Below, one piece after another: positions 1 through 6,588 of a stretch of 9,582 nt of DNA. Each line of letters starts with the position of its first letter. The stretch's first letter is position 1. The position numbers were made by a program, and so were the translations under genes. Below the pieces are notes generated by a model. The model was not told the origin of the DNA, ran no database searches, and was given only the letters and a program-made list of their open reading frames with translations. The DNA comes from Bacteroidota bacterium (GTDB taxonomy: Bacteria > Bacteroidota > Bacteroidia > Flavobacteriales > Weeksellaceae), in assembly GCA_023420435.1 (NCBI GenBank), contig JAEZWE010000105.1, forward strand, positions 1 through 9,582, read 5' to 3'.

Positions 1-1983
1 TTTGAAGGAAAAGAATTTGAAGAAGATGTATTTTCTGGTGACGTAAAATATCACTTAGGATCTTCAAAAAAAATAAAAACAGCTTCAGGAGAAGAAGTAA
101 AAATAAACTTAACGCCAAATCCATCACATTTGGAAACGGTTGCTGCTTTGGTGGAAGGAATTTGCCGAGCAAAAGTAGATAACGAATACAAAGATTACGG
201 AAAAGTTCTTCCTATTGTTATTCATGGAGATGGCGCTATTGCAGGACAAGGAATTGTTTATGAAATTGCACAAATGATGACTTTAGATGGTTATAAAACC
301 GGTGGAACAGTGCATATTGTTGTTAATAACCAAGTTTCATTTACTACCAATTATTTAGACGCTCGTTCTTCAGTATATTGTACGGATGTTGCAAAAGTAA
401 CTGCTTCACCGGCGCTTCATGTAAATGCTGATGATGTAGAAGCAGTAGTTCATGCCATTCGTTTTGCAGCAGAATATAGAGCAAAATTCGGGAAAGATGT
501 TTACATCGATCTTTTAGGTTACAGAAAATACGGCCATAACGAAGGGGATGAGCCGAGATTTACACAACCCAATCTATACAAGCTGATATCAAAACACGCC
601 AATCCAAGAGAAATTTATAAAGAAAAATTGGTAAAAGAAGGCGTTGTTTCCGAGGAAGTTTTGAAAAAAATGGAAACTGATTTTAAAGCATTACTGGATG
701 TAGATTTTGATGCTTCAAAAGAAATTGAGAAAAATGCCATGGCGATTTTCATGGAAGAACTTTGGACCAAATATCCAATGGGTGAAAAAGGAGCGGTTTT
801 CAAAACTTACGATACCCAATTCAATTTAGAAAAATTGAAGGAAATAGCCTTGAAAATTTCAACCCTTCCAGCCGATAAAAAATTCATTAATAAAATTACG
901 AGACTTTTTGATACCAGAGCCAAAATGGTCGAAAACAACGCATTAGATTGGGCAATGGGAGAACTTTTAGCGTATGCAACTTTACTGGATGAAGGTTCCA
1001 ATATCAGAATTTCCGGGGAAGATGTGGAAAGAGGAACTTTCTCTCACCGTCATGCAGTGGTGAAAACTGAAGATACAGAAGAAGAATATGTTCCGTTAAA
1101 ATATGTAAACGAAAATCAAATTTTTGATGTTTACAATTCTCATCTTTCAGAATATGGAGTTTTAGGTTTCGATTATGGTTATGCAATGTCGGCTCCCAAT
1201 ACTTTAACAGTTTGGGAAGCTCAGTTTGGAGATTTTACCAACGGTGCTCAAATTATTGTAGATCAGTATTTAGTAGCAGCTGAAGATAAATGGAAAATCC
1301 AAAATGGTTTGGTAATGTTGCTTCCGCACGGTTCTGAAGGACAAGGTGCAGAACATTCATCCGCAAGATTGGAAAGATTTTTAACGCTTTGTGCCAATGA
1401 AAATATCATTGTTGCCAATATTACAAATCCTGCCAATTATTTCCATTTGTTGAGAAGACAGTTGAAATTCCCATTCAGAAAACCATTAGTGGTGATGTCT
1501 CCAAAATCTTTGTTAAGACATCCAAAAGTAGTTTCTCCATTGGAAGATTTAGCGAATGGAGCTTTCCAACCGATTTTGGACGATCCAACTGCAGATGCTT
1601 CAAAAGTGGAAAGATTGGTTCTTTGTTCAGGGAAATTATATTTTGAACTTTTAGCCAAAAAAGAAGATACCAATGATGAAACGATTGCTATTGTAAGATT
1701 TGAACAGTTATATCCACTTCAAATGGATAAAATTGAAGAAATTTTCGCAAAATATTCCAACAGAAAATCATTAATCTGGGCTCAAGAAGAACCAGAAAAT
1801 ATGGGAGCTTGGCCTTTTATTCTCAGAAACTTCAGAGATACGGGAATTCAAGTAGTTGCGCCAATTGCCAGTGGAACACCGGCTCCTGGAAGTCATAAGA
1901 TGTTCGAGAAAAATCAAACTGGCGTTATTAATGCCGTTTTTAACTGTAACGATGTTCCCAGTTCCCGTCCTGTAACCGCATAA
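1..1983 (+). CDS. sucA: 2-oxoglutarate dehydrogenase E1 component, 5'-truncated by window edge
   Basis: This is the thiamine-diphosphate-dependent decarboxylase subunit of the cytoplasmic 2-oxoglutarate dehydrogenase complex, which decarboxylates 2-oxoglutarate and passes the succinyl group to the lipoyl arm of E2 (TCA cycle). The reading frame is open from base 1, so the true start lies outside. The first in-frame TTG (130) is internal, because GDVKYHLG and NPSHLE, both typical of this family, lie at or before it. 660 residues are visible; family members have about 930, so roughly 270 N-terminal residues are missing. Visible landmarks, numbered from the window edge, are the ThDP/Mg motif GDG (76-78) with NN at 109-110, then GHNEGDEPRFTQP, the transketolase-like pyrimidine domain start RGTFSHRHAVV, EAQFGDF, and HGSEGQGAEHSSAR. 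The C-terminal domain carries WAQEEPENMGAWPF. The family call is very secure. The downstream odhB is 30 bases away and almost certainly cotranscribed. Confidence 0.97.
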   Translation, partial: FEGKEFEEDVFSGDVKYHLGSSKKIKTASGEEVKINLTPNPSHLETVAALVEGICRAKVDNEYKDYGKVLPIVIHGDGAIAGQGIVYEIAQMMTLDGYKTGGTVHIVVNNQVSFTTNYLDARSSVYCTDVAKVTASPALHVNADDVEAVVHAIRFAAEYRAKFGKDVYIDLLGYRKYGHNEGDEPRFTQPNLYKLISKHANPREIYKEKLVKEGVVSEEVLKKMETDFKALLDVDFDASKEIEKNAMAIFMEELWTKYPMGEKGAVFKTYDTQFNLEKLKEIALKISTLPADKKFINKITRLFDTRAKMVENNALDWAMGELLAYATLLDEGSNIRISGEDVERGTFSHRHAVVKTEDTEEEYVPLKYVNENQIFDVYNSHLSEYGVLGFDYGYAMSAPNTLTVWEAQFGDFTNGAQIIVDQYLVAAEDKWKIQNGLVMLLPHGSEGQGAEHSSARLERFLTLCANENIIVANITNPANYFHLLRRQLKFPFRKPLVVMSPKSLLRHPKVVSPLEDLANGAFQPILDDPTADASKVERLVLCSGKLYFELLAKKEDTNDETIAIVRFEQLYPLQMDKIEEIFAKYSNRKSLIWAQEEPENMGAWPFILRNFRDTGIQVVAPIASGTPAPGSHKMFEKNQTGVINAVFNCNDVPSSRPVTA

Positions 1984-2013
1984 TTAAAATTTTAAAAATT
2001 AAAAAATATAAAG

Positions 2014-3258
2014 ATGTCAGTATTAGAAATGAAAGTTCCTTCGCCGGGAGAATCCATCACCGAAGTTGAAATTGCAACTTGGCTTGTACAAGATGGCGAT
2101 TATGTAGAAAAAGACCAACCGATTGCTGAAGTTGATTCCGACAAAGCAACCTTAGAACTTCCTGCAGAGCAAAGCGGAATTATTACTTTAAAAGCAGAAG
2201 AAGGGGAAGTAGTACAAGTAGGACAAGTGGTTTGTTTAATTGATATGGACGCTGCAAAGCCAGAAGGTGCAGCTAAAGAATCTACAAAAACGGAAGTTCC
2301 GAAAGCTGACGAAAATAAAGAAGCTCCTAATGCAGAACAAAAAGTAGTGGAAAAACCTGCTGCAGCAACTTATGCAAGTGGGACTCCTTCTCCGGCAGCG
2401 AAAAAAATACTGGACGAAAAAGGGATGGAGGCTTCACAAGTTTCCGGAAGTGGAAGAGACGGAAGAATTACCAAGGAAGATGCACAAAATGCGGCTGTTC
2501 CTGCAATGGGAGCTGCAAACTCAACAAGTGGTTCCAGATCACAAACTTCTACAAAATTATCGATGTTGAGAAGAAAATTGGCTACAAGGTTGGTTTCTGT
2601 AAAAAATGAAACAGCCATGTTGACAACTTTCAACGAAGTGGATATGTCCGAAATTTTTAGAATTAGAAAACAATATAAAGACGAGTTTGCTGCAAAACAT
2701 GGTGTAGGTCTTGGTTTTATGTCATTTTTCACCAAAGCAGTAACCAGAGCTTTGCAAATGTATCCTGATGTAAATGCTTCTATTGATGGAGATTACAAAA
2801 TAAATTATGATTTCTGTGATATTTCTATTGCGGTTTCCGGACCAAAAGGCTTAATGGTACCTGTGTTGAGAAATGCAGAAAATATGTCTTTCAGAGGTGT
2901 AGAAGCCAATATCAAAGCTTTAGCAGATAAAGTTCGTGATGGTGGAATTACCGTAGATGAAATGACAGGTGGAACTTTCACCATTACCAACGGTGGTGTT
3001 TTTGGCTCCATGCTTTCAACACCAATTATTAATCCGCCACAATCTGCGATTTTGGGAATGCACAACATTATCCAAAGACCAATTGCAGTGGATGGACAAG
3101 TCGTTATTCATCCAATGATGTATGTTGCGATGTCTTACGACCATAGAATTATTGATGGCAGAGAATCGGTAGGATTTTTGGTCGCTGTAAAAGAAGGAAT
3201 AGACAACCCCGTTGAAATTTTGATGGGTGGAGACGAAAGAAAGGCCTTAGAACTTTAA
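2014..3258 (+). CDS. odhB: Dihydrolipoyllysine-residue succinyltransferase, E2 of 2-oxoglutarate dehydrogenase
   Basis: This is the core subunit of the 2-oxoglutarate dehydrogenase complex (also called sucB). It transfers the succinyl group from its lipoyl arm to CoA. The 414-residue protein has the usual order: one lipoyl domain (about 1-78) with the lipoylated lysine K44 in DSDKATLEL; an Ala/Pro/Lys/Glu-rich flexible linker (about 79-118); a peripheral subunit-binding domain (about 120-160, with TPSPAAKKIL and GRDGRITKED); and the acyltransferase domain, which ends with the catalytic DHRIIDG motif (H377, D381). The single lipoyl domain, the length and the position directly behind sucA favour the succinyl-specific enzyme over pyruvate or branched-chain E2. 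The ATG at 2014 is preceded by an A-rich leader with no obvious Shine-Dalgarno sequence, usual for this phylum. A strong hairpin terminator begins 13 bases after the stop. The E3 subunit is not in the window. Confidence 0.97.
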   Translation: MSVLEMKVPSPGESITEVEIATWLVQDGDYVEKDQPIAEVDSDKATLELPAEQSGIITLKAEEGEVVQVGQVVCLIDMDAAKPEGAAKESTKTEVPKADENKEAPNAEQKVVEKPAAATYASGTPSPAAKKILDEKGMEASQVSGSGRDGRITKEDAQNAAVPAMGAANSTSGSRSQTSTKLSMLRRKLATRLVSVKNETAMLTTFNEVDMSEIFRIRKQYKDEFAAKHGVGLGFMSFFTKAVTRALQMYPDVNASIDGDYKINYDFCDISIAVSGPKGLMVPVLRNAENMSFRGVEANIKALADKVRDGGITVDEMTGGTFTITNGGVFGSMLSTPIINPPQSAILGMHNIIQRPIAVDGQVVIHPMMYVAMSYDHRIIDGRESVGFLVAVKEGIDNPVEILMGGDERKALEL

Positions 3259-3270
3259 AAAAAAATATCC

Positions 3271-3298
3271 AAATCCTGCAGTAATGCAGGATTTTTTT
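3271..3298 (+). terminator. Rho-independent terminator after sucA-odhB
   Basis: A perfect 10-bp stem (3271-3280 pairing with 3285-3294; arms AAATCCTGCA and TGCAGGATTT) with a GTAA tetraloop runs into a T run ending at 3298. It begins 13 bases after the odhB stop, so it should end the sucA-odhB transcript and leave apaG to its own promoter. The A run before it (3257-3265) is separated from the stem, so function on the opposite strand is less likely. Confidence 0.9.
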
Positions 3299-3402
3299 AT
3301 ACTATTATTTTCAAAATTTGTGAAATTTTAAGAATTTTTTATGAAAAATATAAAAAAGGCGAGAATTTTGCAAGATTACTACAAACCTAAAAGCATAAAG
3401 TG

Positions 3403-3789
3403 ATGTTTTCTAAAGTAACCAACGATGTGAAAGTAACGGTAGTTCCCGAATATGATAGTAAAAACAGTTATCCTTCAGAAAACCGTTTTGTTTTTAAATA
3501 TTATATTTCCATAGAAAATTTAAGCAATGAGCCTTTTAAACTTTTAAAAAGAAAATGGCTTATTTTTGATGTGGGTTTTGGATTTACAGAAGTTAGCGGA
3601 GACGGTGTTATTGGTTTAACACCAGAAATTTTACCTGGTGATGCTTTTACTTATTTCTCGAACGTGATGATACGTTCCGGAGTTGGAAATATGAGTGGTA
3701 AATATCTTTTACAAAATTCAGTTAACAAAGAAAATTTTGAAATTGATATTCCTAAATTTAATCTTTTAGCCGAAGTTTTAAGTAATTAA
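3403..3789 (+). CDS. apaG: ApaG family protein (DUF525 domain)
   Basis: This is a small single-domain protein of 128 residues, the usual length for ApaG (about 125-130). The family has an immunoglobulin/fibronectin-like beta-sandwich fold. It is named after a gene next to apaH in enterobacteria and is often annotated as a Co2+/Mg2+ efflux-associated protein, but its biochemical role is not established. Visible family features are the N-terminal strand VKVTVVPEY, a RFVFKYYISIEN strand pair, LLKRKWLIFD, the GxGxxG-type loop GDGVIG (66-71), the LPGDAFTYFS segment, and a C-terminal IPKFNL. A GTG at 3400 lies directly before the ATG at 3403. The ATG is preferred because nothing conserved is gained by the extra residue. 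It sits alone between two terminators, converging with the exonuclease gene, so it is probably monocistronic. No signal peptide or membrane segment is seen. Confidence 0.92.
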   Translation: MFSKVTNDVKVTVVPEYDSKNSYPSENRFVFKYYISIENLSNEPFKLLKRKWLIFDVGFGFTEVSGDGVIGLTPEILPGDAFTYFSNVMIRSGVGNMSGKYLLQNSVNKENFEIDIPKFNLLAEVLSN

Positions 3790-3810
3790 TTTTAAACTCA
3801 ATAAAAAATT

Positions 3811-3836
3811 AAAGTCCTTATTTCGAGGACTTTTTT
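3811..3836. terminator. Bidirectional terminator between convergent apaG and exonuclease genes
   Basis: An 8-bp perfect stem (AAAGTCCT at 3811-3818 with AGGACTTT at 3826-3833, 7-nt loop) is followed by T to 3836 on the + strand. Read on the - strand, the same stem is followed by TTTAATTTTTTATT. It lies 21 bases after the apaG stop and 21 bases beyond the exonuclease stop, so it can serve both converging units. Confidence 0.85.
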
Positions 3837-3857
3837 GTTGAATTAATTTTAATTTTT

Positions 3858-4415
3858 TTACAAGACTTTTAGATTTTTTGATAAAACCTGTCGCACTTCA
3901 TCATTTCTTGTTAACATTAATTTTTCAAAACCCAAAAGTGAAATTTTCGCACAAACTTCAGCGTCATCTCCGGCTCTGTGATGGTTGAATTGTATTTGAT
4001 GATTTTCTGCAAGCGATTTTAAACCATATCTCGGTAAATTTTTCCAGGATTTTTTGGCAATTTGTATGGAACATAAATATTTCAATTTTGGTTTGAAAAT
4101 TCCGTAATAATCTAAACAGCCACGCAAAACAGAAGCATCAAAAGAAGCGTTATGAGCAATCATTAAATTTCCGTACATCAATTTTTCGGCTTCGTACCAA
4201 ATTTCGTCAAAGGTAGGTGCATTTTCCACATCTTTTGGATAGATACCATGAACATTGATATTATGTGGATTAAAATAAGGAAAACTCGGTGGTTTGATGA
4301 GCCAGGTTTTGGTTTCTACAATTTCTCCGTTTTCTACCATACAAATTCCCATTTCGCAGGCAGAATGTCGCTCATGAGTTGCCGTTTCAAAATCGATAGC
4401 GCAAAAGTCAATCAC
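3858..4415 (-). CDS. DEDDh-family 3'-5' exonuclease (DnaQ/Pol III epsilon-like)
   Basis: This is a stand-alone 185-residue proofreading-type exonuclease, expected to remove nucleotides from DNA or RNA 3' ends with two metal ions. All catalytic positions of the DEDDh class are visible: D8 and E10 (AIDFETA, Exo I), D93 (AHNASFD, Exo II), and H146 and D151 (HRAGDDAE, Exo III). The protein is essentially the bare nuclease fold, with no polymerase, BRCT or helicase domain. It therefore resembles the epsilon-like exonucleases of unknown substrate common in bacteria rather than a confirmed replicative subunit. The start is GTG at 4415. It is the only usable start: an in-frame TAA lies a few codons upstream, and the next ATG codon (residue 22) would remove the DxE motif. 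The gene follows the upstream regulator gene by 18 bases with no terminator, suggesting cotranscription with the signalling genes. A functional link to them is unproven. Confidence 0.93.
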   Translation of the reverse strand: MIDFCAIDFETATHERHSACEMGICMVENGEIVETKTWLIKPPSFPYFNPHNINVHGIYPKDVENAPTFDEIWYEAEKLMYGNLMIAHNASFDASVLRGCLDYYGIFKPKLKYLCSIQIAKKSWKNLPRYGLKSLAENHQIQFNHHRAGDDAEVCAKISLLGFEKLMLTRNDEVRQVLSKNLKVL

Positions 4416-4433
4416 TTTTCTTTTTTAAATATT

Positions 4434-4814
4434 TTATTTTAAAAATTTTTTTGTAATTTCCTCAAACTCATTAATATCAAAAGGTTTTGCAATATAGGCA
4501 TCCGCTTTGGCTTCTTCCGCCAATTCACTAATGTTATTATTAGCGCTGAAATAAATAACAGGAATATTTTTTAAATTTTCATTTGCTTTTAGTTTTTGTG
4601 TAGCTTCAATTCCGGAAATATCAGGAAGCCAGTTGTCCATAAAAATAAGATTGGGCATATAGTCGCTAATTTGTTTCTCAATGTCATTCGTTGTTGGCGA
4701 TGTTTTTACTTCACATCCCAAATCTTCCAAAATATCCGTACAAAGCTCCAGAATTTCTAAATTGTCGTCAAAAATGAAAACTTTATTTGTTTTATTGCTC
4801 ATGTTGGGTTCCAT
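4434..4814 (-). CDS. Single-domain response regulator (CheY-like receiver), second of the module
   Basis: This 126-residue protein consists of one receiver domain and no output domain. Phosphorylation-site residues are present: acidic pair D16/D17 (VFIFDDN), acceptor D60 (LIFMDNWLPD), hydroxyl residue S90 (YFSANN) and K110 (AKPFD). It should be phosphorylated by, or drain phosphate from, the hybrid kinase encoded upstream. It would then act by protein contact, possibly with CheB (which lacks its own receiver) or with a partner outside the window. It is clearly more diverged from the other receivers here than the first stand-alone regulator is. The gene starts 2 bases after the cheB stop. An alternative in-frame ATG four codons in (4802) would give a start at MSNKTNKVF, and both are plausible. 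No Shine-Dalgarno sequence resolves the choice. Confidence 0.93.
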   Translation of the reverse strand: MEPNMSNKTNKVFIFDDNLEILELCTDILEDLGCEVKTSPTTNDIEKQISDYMPNLIFMDNWLPDISGIEATQKLKANENLKNIPVIYFSANNNISELAEEAKADAYIAKPFDINEFEEITKKFLK

Positions 4815-4816
4815 TA

Positions 4817-5380
4817 TTATAAATCATTTATAAAATCAGCTATTTCTTCAATTTTTAAATTATAGTCTATTTCTACGTGTTGTCTTGCGTTTTCCGGCAT
4901 GTAAGAAACCGTGGCAGATTCCGGATTTTGTATGACTGTAATTCCTCCGTTTTCTTTAATTTTTTTTAAACCTTTTGTTCCATCACTATTGGATCCCGAA
5001 AGTAAAATGGCCACTAAATTTTCTTTATAAACTTCTGAAGCAGCTTCAAAACTAACATCTATGGAAGGCCTGGAATAATTCACTTTTTCTGAGGCATCCA
5101 AGGAAAAAGTTTTATCTTTTTCGATCAGTAAATGGTAATTTGGCGGAACAATATAAATTTTAGAATTTTGAATTTTCTCTTTTTCTTCCAATTCTTTGAC
5201 GGGAAGTTTTGTTTTGGAGCTTAATAAATTAGTAAGTAAACTGTCCATTCCGGGTTTGCGGTGTAAAACCAATACGATGGCGAAAGATAAATCCGTCTTC
5301 AAATGGGGAAGTACTTTCAAAAGCACCTCTAAACTTCCGGCAGAACCCCCTATTATTAATAAATCACAATTTATAACCAT
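4817..5380 (-). CDS. cheB: CheB-type protein-glutamate methylesterase, catalytic domain only
   Basis: This 187-residue protein corresponds to the C-terminal catalytic domain of CheB, which hydrolyses glutamyl methyl esters (and can deamidate glutamine) on chemoreceptors. The Ser-His-Asp triad can be assigned: S13 in GGSAGS, H40 in VLHRKPGM, and D133 in SGSNSDGTKGL. The family segments IVPPNYHLLIE and YSRPSIDVSFEAAS are also present. The N-terminal receiver domain of canonical CheB is absent. The gene starts immediately after an in-frame stop codon, so nothing can extend it upstream. Control by phosphorylation, if any, must therefore come in trans from one of the two stand-alone receivers that flank the cheR-cheB pair. 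The ATG follows the cheR stop directly (TAA then ATG) in the same reading frame. No methyl-accepting receptor is visible in the window, so the substrate is unknown. Confidence 0.94.
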   Translation of the reverse strand: MVINCDLLIIGGSAGSLEVLLKVLPHLKTDLSFAIVLVLHRKPGMDSLLTNLLSSKTKLPVKELEEKEKIQNSKIYIVPPNYHLLIEKDKTFSLDASEKVNYSRPSIDVSFEAASEVYKENLVAILLSGSNSDGTKGLKKIKENGGITVIQNPESATVSYMPENARQHVEIDYNLKIEEIADFINDL

Positions 5381-5383
5381 TTA
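5378..5383 (-). other. Contiguous stop-start (TAA-ATG) joining cheR and cheB in the same frame
   Basis: The cheR stop TAA (5383-5381) is followed directly by the cheB ATG (5380-5378), with no spacer. The two genes share one reading frame, so a single stop codon is all that separates a two-protein product from a CheR-CheB fusion. Confidence 0.9.
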
Positions 5384-6202
5384 TTCGTGAATTTTACGCC
5401 ATATTTTTGCACTACCCATCCTTTCGTATTTCTTTGAAATATCAGAAAAATCTAAAGTTTCTTTCGTTCCCAAAGCCAAATATCCAAATTTTTCCAAACT
5501 TCCGTCAAAAAGTTCAAATACTTTATTTTGTAAAGAACGGTCGAAATAAATGATTACATTTCTGCAAAGTATCAACTGAAATTCGTTAAAAGAATTATCG
5601 TTTACCAAATTATGGGTTGAAAAAATAATTTTAGATTTTAGTTCATCATTCAGTTTTCCTAAGGAATAATTGGCGGTGTAATAGTTGGAAAAGTTTTCTC
5701 TTCCTCCTGCAGCAATATAATTTTCGGTATATAATTTTATTTTATTCAGCGGAATGATCGCTTGTGAGGCAGAATCTAAAACAGCACTGTTAATATCCGT
5801 TGCATAGATCAACGACTTATGGAGCAAGTTCAGTTCTTTCAATAAAATAGCGATAGAATACGCTTCTTCACCGGTACTGCAACCCGCAATCCAAATTCGG
5901 ATAAAAGGGTAAGTTCCTAATTTGGGTAAAATGTCACGTCTTAAATTTCTGTAAAATTCAGGATCGCGAAACATTTCGGTAACATTAATGGTGATTTCTT
6001 CTAAAAAACGGGTGAAATAACTGGGTTCAGTTCTTATTTTATATCGGTATTCTGCAAAACTTACAAAACGATCCAGCTCGTACAGACGAATCATCCTTCG
6101 CTTCAGCGAAGCTCTGGAATATCCGGTAAAATCGTAGCCATATACTTCCAAAACATCCGAAAGAAGTATTTCTACTAATTCATCATTTTGTTGCGACTTC
6201 AC
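5381..6202 (-). CDS. cheR: CheR-type protein-glutamate O-methyltransferase
   Basis: This 273-residue, SAM-dependent methyltransferase is of normal CheR length; the family methylates glutamate side chains of signalling proteins. The N-terminal helical CheR domain (about 10-65) contains GYDFTGYSRASLKRR and is followed by EITINVTEMFRDPEFY (the usual NxTxFFR region, N73-R79). The Rossmann-like domain has the SAM-binding loop AGCSTGEEAYS (106-116), the acidic ATDIN strand, and the C-terminal LCRNVIIYFD motif. No tetratricopeptide or receptor-tethering extension is present. Translation starts at GTG (6202), which overlaps the stop of the preceding regulator gene as GTGA. An in-frame TAA just upstream rules out an earlier start, and the first internal ATG (residue 37) is too late. 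The overlap implies translational coupling. The methylated protein is not identified by the sequence. Confidence 0.95.
   Translation of the reverse strand: MKSQQNDELVEILLSDVLEVYGYDFTGYSRASLKRRMIRLYELDRFVSFAEYRYKIRTEPSYFTRFLEEITINVTEMFRDPEFYRNLRRDILPKLGTYPFIRIWIAGCSTGEEAYSIAILLKELNLLHKSLIYATDINSAVLDSASQAIIPLNKIKLYTENYIAAGGRENFSNYYTANYSLGKLNDELKSKIIFSTHNLVNDNSFNEFQLILCRNVIIYFDRSLQNKVFELFDGSLEKFGYLALGTKETLDFSDISKKYERMGSAKIWRKIHE
6199..6202 (-). other. GTGA start/stop overlap coupling regulator 1 to cheR
   Basis: The four bases read GTGA on the coding strand: the cheR initiation codon GTG overlaps the TGA stop of the preceding regulator gene. This is a classical arrangement for termination-reinitiation, and it fixes the cheR start. 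Confidence 0.85.
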
Positions 6203-6576
6203 TTCACTATTATTTTATTGAGAATTTCCATCAGTTCATCAATATTCACCGGTTTTGAAATATAACCATCAGCGCCTGCTTCAAGACATTTTTCGCGATC
6301 ACCGGTCATTGCTTGTGCTGTTAAAGCCACCACAGGAAAGTTTTTTAATTTTTCAGAACTTTTCATTTTTTTTATGGCTTCATAACCATCCATTTCCGGC
6401 ATCATCATATCCATCAAGACCACGCCAATGTTGGGGTTTTCTTCTAAAATTTTAAAACCTTCCATCGCACTTTGGCTGGAAACGCAGTGCAGCTTTTTAG
6501 CTTTTAACACGGCAGATAAGGCAAATATATTTTTGCTGTCGTCGTCAATAATAAGAATTTCCATTGAATTTTTCAT
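6199..6576 (-). CDS. Single-domain response regulator (CheY-like receiver), first of the module
   Basis: This 125-residue lone receiver has a complete phosphorylation site: acidic cluster D11-D13 (ILIIDDDSKN), acceptor D56 (VVLMDMMMPEMDG), T86 (ALTAQAM) and K108 (ISKPVNID). There is no DNA-binding or enzymatic output domain. It is strikingly similar to the third receiver of the hybrid kinase encoded just upstream (about 59 identities over about 118 positions by my hand alignment, including MDMMMPEMDGYE and GDREKC), which indicates duplication of that domain. It lies 12 bases after the kinase stop and overlaps cheR by 4 bases. A role as phosphate acceptor or relay from the kinase, perhaps acting on CheR/CheB, is inference from context. 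The start at 6576 is preferred; a second in-frame ATG four codons in (6564) is the alternative. Confidence 0.95.
   Translation of the reverse strand: MKNSMEILIIDDDSKNIFALSAVLKAKKLHCVSSQSAMEGFKILEENPNIGVVLMDMMMPEMDGYEAIKKMKSSEKLKNFPVVALTAQAMTGDREKCLEAGADGYISKPVNIDELMEILNKIIVK
6374..6414 (-). repeat. Copy 1 of a 41-nt near-identical coding repeat (receiver phosphorylation-site region)
   Basis: This matches 6770-6810 with two mismatches (6378 and 6388) at an offset of 396 bases, exactly 132 codons. It encodes the MDMMMPEMDGYEAI stretch of the stand-alone regulator. It reflects duplicated receiver coding sequence rather than a mobile repeat. Confidence 0.85.
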
Positions 6577-6588
6577 AGTGGAAAAAAT

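Noticed and set aside
130..132. TTG as a start codon for sucA
   Set aside because: The frame is open from base 1 and encodes conserved E1 sequence (GDVKYHLG) before this codon, so it is internal.
2370..2735. 121-residue open frame on the - strand inside odhB
   Set aside because: It lies opposite a fully conserved E2 gene, has no recognisable motif, and is a shadow of the real coding strand.
3317..3347. Possible Bacteroidota promoter for apaG: TTTG (3317-3320), 19-base spacer, then TATGAAAA at 3340
   Set aside because: Spacing fits the TTTG/TAnnTTTG pattern, but the second element matches only its first two bases; in such AT-rich DNA this is weak evidence.
4416..4433. Possible terminator or promoter between regulator 2 and the exonuclease
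   Set aside because: Only 18 A/T-rich bases without inverted repeat or promoter-like pair of motifs.
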